This document shows positions 1 to 6,942 of a DNA stretch of 10,575 nt, in pieces. How positions within the stretch are numbered: the stretch's first letter is position 1; the number at the start of each line of letters is the position of its first letter. The position numbers and the translations under genes are program-made. Origin of the DNA: Nanoperiomorbus sp963456355 (GTDB lineage: Bacteria > Patescibacteriota > Saccharimonadia > Saccharimonadales > Saccharimonadaceae); the NCBI GenBank assembly GCA_963456355.1, contig CAUOLK010000026.1, forward strand, positions 1 to 10,575, read 5' to 3'. The notes beneath the pieces are model-generated. The model saw only the letters and a list, made by a program, of their open reading frames with translations, was not told the DNA's origin and made no database searches.

Positions 1-329
1 GTATTTAGTACCTGCTTGATTGATTTGATACTCATTAGTCTCCTTGTACACCTAAATTGATGATGGTTATACATTAGCATGAATAGTAGCTGGTGTCAAG
101 TACTACAACACTTGTATAGTTTGCCCCCCGCTATATTCATATTATATTTATATTCCTTACACACCCTATCCGCTTCCACTCCACGTCAGTGCGAGCTGAT
201 TACACACCTATATATCGTAGTATTATGGTCAACACTGCGGCCAGTCCTTGGCAGCAATGTACGCCTAGTGATTTCATTATCATCTGTTATAGTTGTGTCT
301 GTTACTACACATAATAGTGTCTCCAGGGC
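1..329. other. AT-rich intergenic stretch, no gene seen
   Basis: This stretch is visibly more AT-rich than the genes that follow. It has stop codons in all frames apart from one uninformative 86-codon run (79-339). That run has no ribosome binding site, no family resemblance and a biased, low-complexity composition, and it ends inside the promoter of the next operon. I see no tRNA-like or rRNA-like fold and no long inverted repeat; the only local structure is a weak ACAC/GTGT hairpin at 307-320. It probably holds the upstream control region of the operon and the 3' flank of a gene outside the window. Confidence 0.6.
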
Positions 330-358
330 TTTACATTGATCCCGCTATCGTTTATAAT
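330..358 (+). promoter_or_regulatory. Sigma70-type promoter of the alpha-glucan operon
   Basis: A -35 box TTTACA (330-335) and a perfect -10 box TATAAT (353-358) are separated by exactly 17 bases. Transcription would start near 365, giving a purine-rich leader of about 55 bases before the ATG at 421. The leader holds AGAAGAGG and AAAGGGG tracts, but the nearer one ends 15 bases before the start codon, which is farther than usual for a Shine-Dalgarno site. Confidence 0.75.
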
Positions 359-420
359 TCAGGTTAAGTTCAAGTGAGGACGAAAAGAAGAGGCTTAAAA
401 AGGGGTTAAAAACAATAAAG

Positions 421-1713
421 ATGAAATTGCTCATGCTAGGCTGGGAACTACCGCCTCATAACAGTGGTGGTTTAGGCGTGGCTTGCTTCCAGATGGCCAA
501 AGCACTAGCGCAGAATGGTGCCGAGATTGATTTCGTCCTTCCTTACAAGGCTAGCCACCCGGAAGCCGACGCTTTCATGAACGTCCTGTCCGCTACCGAT
601 GCACCACCGATGGTTGATGACCAAGGCAACTATATCGCCATGGGAGCCTACTCCGGTAATTGCCCCCTATGTGGCAGTCGTAATTGCAAGCATGCCCGCG
701 CCTACACTAAGGGTCTGACAGCTGCTACTCATCGCTACGCCGATCAGATCGAGAGTATGGTCAGAGGTGGTACTACAGCACCTAAGATCATCCACGCCCA
801 TGACTGGCTAACGATGGAAGCCGGTATCAGAGCCAAGGAAGCGACCGGCGCACCTCTGATCGTCCACGTTCACGCCACGGAGTTTGACAGGGCTGGCGGG
901 CATAGTGGCAATCCGCTCATCCACGACATTGAGTATTTCGGTATGCAAGCAGCCGATCGGATCTTTGCCGTCTCTCAGATCACTAAGGATATCATCGTAC
1001 GTCGCTATGGCATTCCCGCCGGCAAGGTTGAAGTAGTTCATAATTCGATTGACCCTAGCGAGCTGAGTCATACTACCAGTCAGACAGACACCAGTTATCA
1101 CTATCTGCACCAGATGAAGACTCGTGGTTACAAGATAGTGACCGGCATCTGCCGTCTGACCGTCCAGAAAGGTCTTTCTTATCTGATAGAGGCGGCTACG
1201 TTGGCGCTCAGCAGGAATCCAAAGCTGATCTTCGTTATCGGTGGTAGTGGTGAGCAGCGCAACCAGCTGGTTGAGCTGGCCGCCGATCTCGGTATCTCCG
1301 ACCGGGTCATCTTCACCGGCTTTGTCAGAGGAGCACGTTTCCGTGAGCTGTACGAAGTATCGGATATGTTCGTCATGCCTTCCATCAGCGAGCCCTTTGG
1401 CCTGACGGCACTGGAAGCAGCCTATTATGACACGGCGGTTTTACTGTCTAAGACTAGCGGCGTGGGTGAGGTGCTGCACAATGTCATGCGCTTCGACTAC
1501 TGGGATACCCGTAAGCTGGCTGATCAGATAGTCGGCATCTCCCTGTCACCCGCCCTACAGTCGACTCTGGTCGAAGGGATTAAGCAAGAATATCTGCGTT
1601 GCAACTGGGGCGATGTAGCTCGCAAGATGATGCATCAATACAGTCGAGTTATCGCCAATCATCGACGTCTAAGCAAGGTTAGCCGAGTAAAGGAGGTAGT
1701 AAATCGTGGCTAA
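421..1713 (+). CDS. GT4-family glycosyltransferase, glycogen/starch-synthase-like
   Basis: A two-domain GT-B glycosyltransferase of 430 residues. The N-terminal domain opens with WELPPHNSGGLGVAC (residues 8-22), the nucleotide-sugar-binding glycine-rich loop typical of glycogen/starch-synthase-like enzymes. HAHDW (125-129) and HVHATEFDR (149-157) follow. The C-terminal domain has the R245/K250 pair (RLTVQKG) that contacts the donor phosphates, GGSGE (274-278), and the E-x7-E motif E324/E332 in EPFGLTALEAA. The likely reaction is glucosyl transfer from a nucleotide-glucose onto an alpha-glucan in the cytoplasm. The following GH57 and GH15-related genes support an alpha-glucan role; other GT4 acceptors cannot be excluded. 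An insertion at 80-91 carries C81-x2-C84-x4-C89-x-H91, which resembles a metal-binding knuckle. There is no signal peptide. The gene is first in its operon and its last 8 bases overlap the next gene. Confidence 0.88.
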   Translation: MKLLMLGWELPPHNSGGLGVACFQMAKALAQNGAEIDFVLPYKASHPEADAFMNVLSATDAPPMVDDQGNYIAMGAYSGNCPLCGSRNCKHARAYTKGLTAATHRYADQIESMVRGGTTAPKIIHAHDWLTMEAGIRAKEATGAPLIVHVHATEFDRAGGHSGNPLIHDIEYFGMQAADRIFAVSQITKDIIVRRYGIPAGKVEVVHNSIDPSELSHTTSQTDTSYHYLHQMKTRGYKIVTGICRLTVQKGLSYLIEAATLALSRNPKLIFVIGGSGEQRNQLVELAADLGISDRVIFTGFVRGARFRELYEVSDMFVMPSISEPFGLTALEAAYYDTAVLLSKTSGVGEVLHNVMRFDYWDTRKLADQIVGISLSPALQSTLVEGIKQEYLRCNWGDVARKMMHQYSRVIANHRRLSKVSRVKEVVNRG

Positions 1714-2914
1714 ATCAATCCAATTATATCTGCACGTTCATCAGCCATGGAGGCTACGTGAGTACACCGCCTTTGACACGGGAGCAAACCACAATTACTT
1801 TGATGCACCGGCCAGCTCAGCTATCAATAACGCTAATATCCTGCGCAAGGTTGCCAACAAGTCCTACCTCCCCACCAACCGTCTTCTGACCGAATTACTG
1901 GCGAAGTACCCCGAGTTCAAGCTGAGCATCTCCATTACCGGCACTTTTATCGACCAGTGCGAGCAGTATATGCCCGAGCTGCTTGACAGCTTTAGAGAAT
2001 TAGTCAAGACAGGCAAGGTTGAGGTAGTTGGCGAGACCTACTACCACAGTCTATCTTTCTTCTACAACCGGGCCGAGTTTGATCGGCAGGTAGCCCTACA
2101 TGCCGGCAAGATCAAGCAGCTCTTCGACGTCACTCCGACAGCTTTTCGTAACACTGAGCTAGCTTACAACAACGACCTCGGTAAGTGGGCAGATGTGCAC
2201 GGCTATCAGGCAGTACTAGCCGAGGGCTGGGACAAGGTCCTGGGCTGGCGCAGTCCGAATTATCTCTACAAGCCCGCCAACTCCGCTACGACCGGTCTAC
2301 TGCTCAAGAATTATAAGCTCAGTGATGATCTGGCTTTCCGTTTCTCTAATCGTAATTGGTCAGAATACCCATTGACCGTCGATAAGTATATCGGCTGGCT
2401 GGAAGCTAACCAAGGCGACCTGATCAACCTCTTTATTGATTACGAGACATTTGGCGAGCATCAATGGGCTGATACAGGCATCTTCGACTTCCTGAGCAAC
2501 CTGCCTAAGCAATGGTTAAAGAAGAAGTCTCACCGGTTTCAGACTATCTCCGAGGTGGCAAATTCCAGCGAGCCGGTGGATACAGTCGATATACCTTACA
2601 CTACTACCTGGGCAGACTCCGAACGAGACCTTAGCGCCTGGCTGGGCAATCGGATGCAGCAAGAAGCCGAGCATTATCTCTACTCGCTAGCGCCTTCTGT
2701 TTTGGCGACCGGCGACCCCGACCTGATCAACGATTGGCGTCGTTTGACTACCTCTGACCATGTTTACTATATGAGTACCAAATACTGGAATGACGGCGAT
2801 GTCCACGCCTACTTCTCGCCCTACAAGTCACCCTATGACGCCTTCCTTAACTACATGAACGTTATCCGAGACATCCGCTATCGTATCATCGAGCATCATG
2901 CCGAGGATAAATAA
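1706..2914 (+). CDS. Glycoside hydrolase family 57 (alpha-amylase-type)
   Basis: A 402-residue GH57 protein. The conserved regions appear in order: HVHQP (10-14); VVGETYYHS (107-115); FRNTELAY (147-154), with E151 as the expected nucleophile; and FIDYETFGEHQW (243-254), with D245 as the expected acid/base. The C-terminal block SDHVYYMSTKYWNDGDVHAYFSPY (350-373) is the signature of alpha-amylase-type members. The family cleaves or transfers alpha-glucan chains with retention of configuration; it includes amylases, 4-alpha-glucanotransferases and branching enzymes, and I cannot choose among them. The start is GTG at 1706, preceded by a strong AAAGGAGGT site (1689-1697) eight bases upstream and lying inside the 3' end of the glycosyltransferase gene, so the two are translationally linked. 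There is no signal peptide, so it is presumably cytoplasmic and acts on the polymer made by the preceding enzyme. Confidence 0.9.
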   Translation: MAKSIQLYLHVHQPWRLREYTAFDTGANHNYFDAPASSAINNANILRKVANKSYLPTNRLLTELLAKYPEFKLSISITGTFIDQCEQYMPELLDSFRELVKTGKVEVVGETYYHSLSFFYNRAEFDRQVALHAGKIKQLFDVTPTAFRNTELAYNNDLGKWADVHGYQAVLAEGWDKVLGWRSPNYLYKPANSATTGLLLKNYKLSDDLAFRFSNRNWSEYPLTVDKYIGWLEANQGDLINLFIDYETFGEHQWADTGIFDFLSNLPKQWLKKKSHRFQTISEVANSSEPVDTVDIPYTTTWADSERDLSAWLGNRMQQEAEHYLYSLAPSVLATGDPDLINDWRRLTTSDHVYYMSTKYWNDGDVHAYFSPYKSPYDAFLNYMNVIRDIRYRIIEHHAEDK

Positions 2915-2935
2915 GAGGAGAACGGTGGGAATAAT

Positions 2936-4870
2936 ATGGCAAGAAATATCATCCTCAGTAATGGCGAGCTAACGGTCGGACTGAACGGCTTTGGCTTGGT
3001 TCAGGAGCTTTTCTACCCTAATGTAAGTGCCGGTAATCATGTTGGCAATCGGTCAATTCACCACAAGATCGGTGTTTACTGCGAAGGAGCGATACATTGG
3101 CTAGATGACGGCACTTGGCAAATCCGCCAGGACTATCTACCCGGTCAGCTCATCAGTAAGACCACGGCTACTAGTAGCTGGCTAAGCTTGCGACTGGACA
3201 TCCAAGACTATGTTGACAGTGAGATCAATGTCTTAGTTCGCAATATTCATGTGGTCAATCTGTCGAAACGACAGCGCCTGATCAAGCTGTTTATGCATCA
3301 GACCTTTAATATCAACGACAATTCGGCAAGTCTCGATACAGCACAATATTTACCGGCCGGTGGACTGAAAGGCTTGTCTCAGCAGCTGATAGTTCACTAC
3401 CATAGCGACAAAACTTTCGCCATCTTCGGTGAATCTTGCGACGATAACCACGGTTTCACCGAGTATAGTATCGGTCACTACGGTAAATACGACGGTGTCT
3501 ATATGAATGGAGTCTGGTGTGATGCTGCCGATGGCATACTGGCCCAAAATCCCGTTGAGCAAGGTAATACTGACTCCATAATCGACTTTACCTTGTCGCT
3601 TGCGCCGCATGATTCGTCGTACATCAACTATTATCTGCTTGCTTCGGACAGTCTAACCTCTGCCGGTAAGGCCGCCGGCAAGGTATTGCGGGAGGGCTAT
3701 GATATTCGAATTAAGAAAACCACCGAGTATTGGTCAAACTGGTTGCGGCCGGCTACGACCGCTCTCTCAGCCAGTCTCAGTCAGTCCGATCAATTAGATG
3801 TGCTCAGCACCATCATCAGTAGTGCGCCCAGTATCGGCGATAATGGCGCCGTAGCTAGCAGCTATCTCGCCGGCAACTCGCCTCAGCCGGTAGTCCGGCC
3901 GATCACCTCCGCTTTGACCGCCCTGGCTTTACATCGCCTCGGGCTGGATATCGAGGCCGGTCGAATCTACGACTTCTTCGCCGCCCCCCTAGCCACCACC
4001 GGCTACATCCTGCCGACCTACCTTACCGGCGGACAAGCAGGACCGAATCAGCTAGCCTGGTTAGACGACGGCGGTGTGGTCATCAAGCCAATCCGCCTAT
4101 CCGATAACGCCACCCTACTCTACGCTCTGGCTCGTTCCATCTTGCTGAGTATTGAGAATGGCAAGCAAACGCCACAGGAATGGAAGAAGCGCTGGCAGAA
4201 GATTGGTCGAGTCTTAGCTGACTTCTTATGCGACAATATTGACCCTGTGTCAAAGTTACCTCGCCCAACTTACCAGCTATGGTCAGACCGACCATCGACC
4301 AGCTCAAGCGACGTTATCGCCACCTATGAGGCTCTCCGCTTGGCTAGTCAGGTGGCGGATAAGCTGCGTGATGTTGACAGCGCCATCAAGTATCGTGTGG
4401 TAATCGACGACATTAGCGCCAATGTCGATGAGCTCTGGAATAAACGAACCGGCTATTTCTACGCCGGCATCAAGCGTAGCGGCAGCTCTGTGACTTATGA
4501 CGAGTCAATCACCAGCGACAGCTTCCTCTGGGCGACCATCTCCGATCTGTTTGATAGTGAGACGGTTGAGGCAGCTCATCAAACTTTGGTTAATCTTCAC
4601 CTGGCCAATAACGGCACCTACATTCGCTATATTGATGACAACGAGCGTGATGGCTATTCACTGGAGCAGATCATGGCTCTGTCACTACTGATCGGCCACT
4701 TGCGTGGCGAAGACACCGGCGGGCTGATAGCGGCGTGTCAAAAAGTGCTGACGAGTGGTGGCTATCGGAAATCTAAGTGTGCTCTGATGGCGAATAATAA
4801 CATACTTCTCCGAGCGACTTACCTGTTAGTATGCTCTGCACCTCACCACGCCAAGGAGCGATTCGTATGA
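2936..4870 (+). CDS. GH15-related protein, probably catalytically degenerate
   Basis: A 644-residue protein with the layout of bacterial glucoamylase/glucodextranase-like GH15 proteins. The N-terminal beta-sandwich (about 1-235) carries the conserved ILSNGELTVGLNGFGLVQELFYPNVSAGNH and GVWCDAADGILAQNPVEQG stretches. An alpha/alpha-barrel domain follows (about 280-635). Against my recollection of family motifs, the key barrel residues are changed. The WPRD substrate-binding block reads RPIT (321-324). The QLDE block reads RLSD (387-390). The catalytic-acid block LWEE reads LWSD (448-451). The C-terminal HAE catalytic-base block reads NNN (620-622). It may therefore bind rather than hydrolyse alpha-glucan, or use altered chemistry. 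It begins 21 bases after the GH57 stop with GGTGGGA (2924-2930) five bases before ATG, and overlaps the next gene by ATGA. Confidence 0.82.
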   Translation: MARNIILSNGELTVGLNGFGLVQELFYPNVSAGNHVGNRSIHHKIGVYCEGAIHWLDDGTWQIRQDYLPGQLISKTTATSSWLSLRLDIQDYVDSEINVLVRNIHVVNLSKRQRLIKLFMHQTFNINDNSASLDTAQYLPAGGLKGLSQQLIVHYHSDKTFAIFGESCDDNHGFTEYSIGHYGKYDGVYMNGVWCDAADGILAQNPVEQGNTDSIIDFTLSLAPHDSSYINYYLLASDSLTSAGKAAGKVLREGYDIRIKKTTEYWSNWLRPATTALSASLSQSDQLDVLSTIISSAPSIGDNGAVASSYLAGNSPQPVVRPITSALTALALHRLGLDIEAGRIYDFFAAPLATTGYILPTYLTGGQAGPNQLAWLDDGGVVIKPIRLSDNATLLYALARSILLSIENGKQTPQEWKKRWQKIGRVLADFLCDNIDPVSKLPRPTYQLWSDRPSTSSSDVIATYEALRLASQVADKLRDVDSAIKYRVVIDDISANVDELWNKRTGYFYAGIKRSGSSVTYDESITSDSFLWATISDLFDSETVEAAHQTLVNLHLANNGTYIRYIDDNERDGYSLEQIMALSLLIGHLRGEDTGGLIAACQKVLTSGGYRKSKCALMANNNILLRATYLLVCSAPHHAKERFV

Positions 4871-5511
4871 ACTTCCGACCCAGCAAGCACGATCGTCCGG
4901 TCTTTGGCAAGCTAGCCAGCGAGTACAGCCTGACTTATTATGGCACAGTCGTGCCGTCCGAGTCAGATGACTATTTACCCATCAGAGGTATCACCGCCTC
5001 TCCTGAGCAAGTTGACGACAACTACACTACCGGCGTTATCTCCGGCTACGAAGTCCATCTGCTCCAGCGAACTCACGATATCTATACTAAGACCGGCGAT
5101 AAGCTGGAGCGAACTTGGACTATCTGCCATACCGGCTTAGTCCGCCACACCATGCCTCACTTACTGATCTGCAGTAAGAGCAAGCGGATTAGCGACGATC
5201 AAACCCTGGCGTCATACTTACGTATGTACGAGATTGACTTAGCCGGCTTTGGCTCACCCATAGCTGATGATTTCGCCGATAAGTTCGCCATTTTCTTGAC
5301 ACCCAAAGACATACCGGTGGCTAGTCGTCTACTAACGCCGGAGTTTCAGGCGATGCTCTCAATCAATTTTAGTAGTTATGACTTTGAGCTGGACGGACAA
5401 GACATCTATATTTATGGCTATGACCAGCCACTAGAGCTAGTCAAGCTTGACCGTCAGCTAAGGGGGTTAGTCTGGCTAGCCGGGACCATTCAGCGAACTA
5501 AACTAGCCTAA
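4867..5511 (+). CDS. Unrecognised protein, last gene of the alpha-glucan operon
   Basis: A 214-residue soluble protein that I do not recognise. I place the start at 4867, where ATG overlaps the previous TGA (ATGA, 4867-4870) with AAGGAG (4853-4858) eight bases upstream, rather than at the in-frame ATG at 4831. The sequence alternates beta-rich and helical stretches: YSLTYYGTVVP (20-30), TTGVISGYEVHLLQR (54-68) and TWTICHTGLVRHTMPHLLICS (83-103). A C-terminal block of about 60 residues (FADKFAIFLTPKD, LLTPEFQAML, DIYIYGYDQPLELVKL) faintly recalls the C-terminus of DUF3137 proteins; I do not rely on this. There is no signal peptide or membrane segment. The tight overlap means it is co-translated with the GH15-related protein, so a role in polyglucan metabolism or its control is plausible but only inferred. 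Confidence 0.85.
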   Translation: MNFRPSKHDRPVFGKLASEYSLTYYGTVVPSESDDYLPIRGITASPEQVDDNYTTGVISGYEVHLLQRTHDIYTKTGDKLERTWTICHTGLVRHTMPHLLICSKSKRISDDQTLASYLRMYEIDLAGFGSPIADDFADKFAIFLTPKDIPVASRLLTPEFQAMLSINFSSYDFELDGQDIYIYGYDQPLELVKLDRQLRGLVWLAGTIQRTKLA

Positions 5512-5534
5512 GTGACCACAGCGTATATCAGTAT

Positions 5535-5570
5535 AAGATAATTGACCCCGCTAGAGGGCCATTTTATCTT
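5535..5570. terminator. Hairpin between convergent genes, probable bidirectional terminator
   Basis: AAGATAA (5535-5541) pairs with TTATCTT (5564-5570). The inner bases add TG/CA and CCC/GGG pairs around a seven-base loop. It lies in the 72-base gap between the stop of the operon (5511) and the stop of minus-strand rpmG (5584). No clear T-run follows on either strand, so termination strength is uncertain. Confidence 0.45.
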
Positions 5571-5583
5571 CACACTGGGCTGA

Positions 5584-5805
5584 TTAGTGCTTCTTCGGCT
5601 TGACTTCGTTGCGCCCTAAGTTCTTCTTGGTCTCAGTAAAAACTTCATGCTGTCGAGTCTTAGGATTATATTTCTTCAGCTCCAGCTTGCCCTGGCTCTT
5701 ATTCGTCCGGTTCTGCGGATTGACCGTCGTGTAGAGACGAGCCTTGCCATCCGGACTGACGATACCGATCAACTTACGCTTTGACTTACTATTACTCTTT
5801 GCCAT
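5584..5805 (-). CDS. rpmG: 50S ribosomal protein bL33
   Basis: A small basic 73-residue protein. The segment GKLELKKYNPKTRQHEVFTETK (39-60) is the characteristic bL33 core, preceded by the usual YTT..NPQNRTNKS strand region (25-37). It lacks the cysteine pairs of zinc-binding L33 variants. It carries N- and C-terminal basic extensions (MAKSNSKSKRK and NEVKPKKH), so it is longer than the usual 50-55 residues. It is a structural component of the large ribosomal subunit near the E site. It lies 59 bases downstream of the repair gene on the same strand but seems to have its own promoter. No Shine-Dalgarno site is visible before the ATG. Confidence 0.92.
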   Translation of the reverse strand: MAKSNSKSKRKLIGIVSPDGKARLYTTVNPQNRTNKSQGKLELKKYNPKTRQHEVFTETKKNLGRNEVKPKKH

Positions 5806-5814
5806 ATCTGTCGC

Positions 5815-5823
5815 ATTTTATCA
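5815..5823 (-). promoter_or_regulatory. Extended -10 promoter of rpmG, near-leaderless
   Basis: Reading the minus strand, TGA-TAAAAT forms a TGn-extended -10 box whose end lies only nine bases before the ATG. Initiation at the normal distance would leave a leader of about two or three bases, consistent with the missing Shine-Dalgarno site. No good -35 box is seen at 17 bases. Confidence 0.5.
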
Positions 5824-5864
5824 CACCACTAGCCGTATCACCAAATATAGGCGAGTAGTAGAGC

Positions 5865-6617
5865 TTAGCTGCGCCTACGCTCAGCGATGACAGCTCGCTG
5901 CTCCGGACTAAAGCGCCGTGACTCCAGGCATTTCTGATAAGTCTTTCGCTTCACCCAGTCACTGACATTGTCGCTCGCCAGCTCAGTCATAGTTAAGTCG
6001 AAGTAGTCTACCGCCATGGTGGCATAGAGCCAGGCTAGCGCCATCTTGACATAGTACCCCTCGTGGCTGACCCGTCTCACCCGCTCGATCACCGGTTTAA
6101 TGTGCTCGTCATCAAGAAAGTTAGCCATCAGCGACACCACGCCATAGCGCACCACCATCTCCCGCTCATCCGACAGGCACTCCAGCGAGAAGTCCCACCA
6201 CGCCTTAGTAGCATGACGCTTATCTTTAACGATGATACTATCAACTTGCGCCCATGAGTCCACTACCTGCAGGTAGATCTTGGTCAGGCTAATTCTCGTC
6301 GCTTCATCAAACTCAGTATACCCAGCGCAGTCAATCATCAGTCCACAGAGCAAGACATACTCGTACGGCCTATCAGCATGCATGTTACACATTAGCCGTT
6401 CCAGATCCCGGGCACTCACGCAGAAACGCCGACTTTGAGCTATTTGCCTCGCCAGCTTCCGTAGCTCTGGCATCCGAATCCCCAGTATCTGCCTCTTAGT
6501 CTGTAGAATCTTCCGGCTAAACTGAACGAACTTCTCACGATCAGTAGTCTCTCGAGCCGCATCATCAAGCTGCTCTAGGATGCCAAAAACAATCATGGCT
6601 ACTTTATCCACCCTCAT
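5865..6617 (-). CDS. DNA alkylation repair protein (AlkD/HEAT-like)
   Basis: A 250-residue all-helical protein of the AlkD-type DNA glycosylase family, which excises positively charged alkylated bases such as 3-methyladenine and 7-methylguanine. The entry helices contain ILGIRMPELRKLARQIA (44-60), the family hallmark. SWAQVD (121-126) carries the W and D of the WxxVD element near the active cleft. The end is typical of the family: YYVKMALAWLYAT (188-200) and KTYQKCLESRRFSPEQR (225-241). The length matches the family. Two starts are possible: ATG at 6617, ten bases after a TATAAT box and therefore near-leaderless, or the in-frame ATG at 6596, which has GAGGGTGG upstream. The latter trims seven residues and would still begin before the conserved region. 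The substrate is inferred from the family, not from this sequence. Confidence 0.88.
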   Translation of the reverse strand: MRVDKVAMIVFGILEQLDDAARETTDREKFVQFSRKILQTKRQILGIRMPELRKLARQIAQSRRFCVSARDLERLMCNMHADRPYEYVLLCGLMIDCAGYTEFDEATRISLTKIYLQVVDSWAQVDSIIVKDKRHATKAWWDFSLECLSDEREMVVRYGVVSLMANFLDDEHIKPVIERVRRVSHEGYYVKMALAWLYATMAVDYFDLTMTELASDNVSDWVKRKTYQKCLESRRFSPEQRAVIAERRRS

Positions 6618-6627
6618 AATTGTTCTG

Positions 6628-6636
6628 ATTATAACA
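6628..6636 (-). promoter_or_regulatory. Extended -10 promoter of the alkylation-repair gene
   Basis: On the minus strand the sequence reads TGT-TATAAT, a perfect -10 box with the TGn extension, ending ten bases before the ATG at 6617. There is no recognisable -35 box at the right distance, as is usual for extended -10 promoters. The predicted leader is three to four bases, or about 25 if ATG 6596 is used. Confidence 0.6.
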
Positions 6637-6651
6637 TGGCTGATGTCGCCT

Positions 6652-6693
6652 CCGGCTACAGCTCGCTTATGCTTGACACTACCATGTATTATG
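6652..6693 (+). repeat. Inverted promoter-like element, left copy
   Basis: This 42-base element shares about 33 positions with the reverse complement of 9110-9150. The shared blocks are CCGGCT, two variable bases, AGCT, GCTTATGCTTG, nine mostly variable bases, and TGTATTATG, with identical spacing from the GCTTATGCTTG block onward. It faces inward toward the 472-residue gene. It overlaps that gene's putative -35 box, so it may be a shared promoter or regulator-binding module, or the terminal inverted repeat of a mobile unit. Confidence 0.6.
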
Positions 6694-6701
6694 TTTTTAA
6701 T
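6673..6701 (+). promoter_or_regulatory. Sigma70-type promoter of the 472-residue gene
   Basis: A perfect -35 box TTGACA (6673-6678) and a TTTAAT -10 box (6696-6701) are spaced by 17 bases. A TATAAT lies just beyond (6702-6707) but would need a 23-base spacer. Transcription from about 6708 leaves an unusually long leader of about 235 bases that is rich in hairpins. Confidence 0.65.
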
Positions 6702-6707
6702 TATAAT

Positions 6708-6942
6708 TGCTGGTTTATCTGGCTATGGTAGGTCAGCATCGACTCCGTACTGACGGAGCGCAGTTTAACAATTAACCGAACCGTATTACATATTCTCCTC
6801 TACTCTGACTGATTATGGGTGGCACTCAACTAACTATCGCTAATTAGCTGAGTGCTGCCCATAAGGGGCAACGCTCGCCAATGTGAGGAAAAATCCTCTT
6901 AACCATACCGGCATTGGCAATTACCCACAGAAAGGGGTAGTC
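6708..6942 (+). other. Structured 5' leader of the 472-residue gene
   Basis: The leader contains CTCCGT-ACTG-ACGGAG (6743-6758). It also has a 16-bp hairpin in which 6813-6828 pairs with 6849-6864, all Watson-Crick except two adjacent G-U/U-G wobbles, with a further CTAA/TTAG helix (6830-6833/6844-6847) inside. A third fold is GCCAATG/CATTGGC (6877-6883/6912-6918) enclosing GAGGA-AAAA-TCCTC (6885-6898). The last fold lies just upstream of the AAAGGGG ribosome site (6931-6937). No hairpin is followed by a T-run, so these are not obvious attenuators. I recognise no known riboswitch. Confidence 0.55.

Noticed and set aside
79..339. An 86-codon open frame on the plus strand before the operon
   Set aside because: It has no ribosome site and no family resemblance, has odd composition, and overlaps the -35 box of the operon promoter; it is most likely a chance frame.
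6883..6942. Upstream GTG start for the 472-residue gene, adding 20 residues
   Set aside because: No Shine-Dalgarno site precedes it, and the stretch lies in leader hairpins; the ATG at 6943 has AAAGGGG at five bases.
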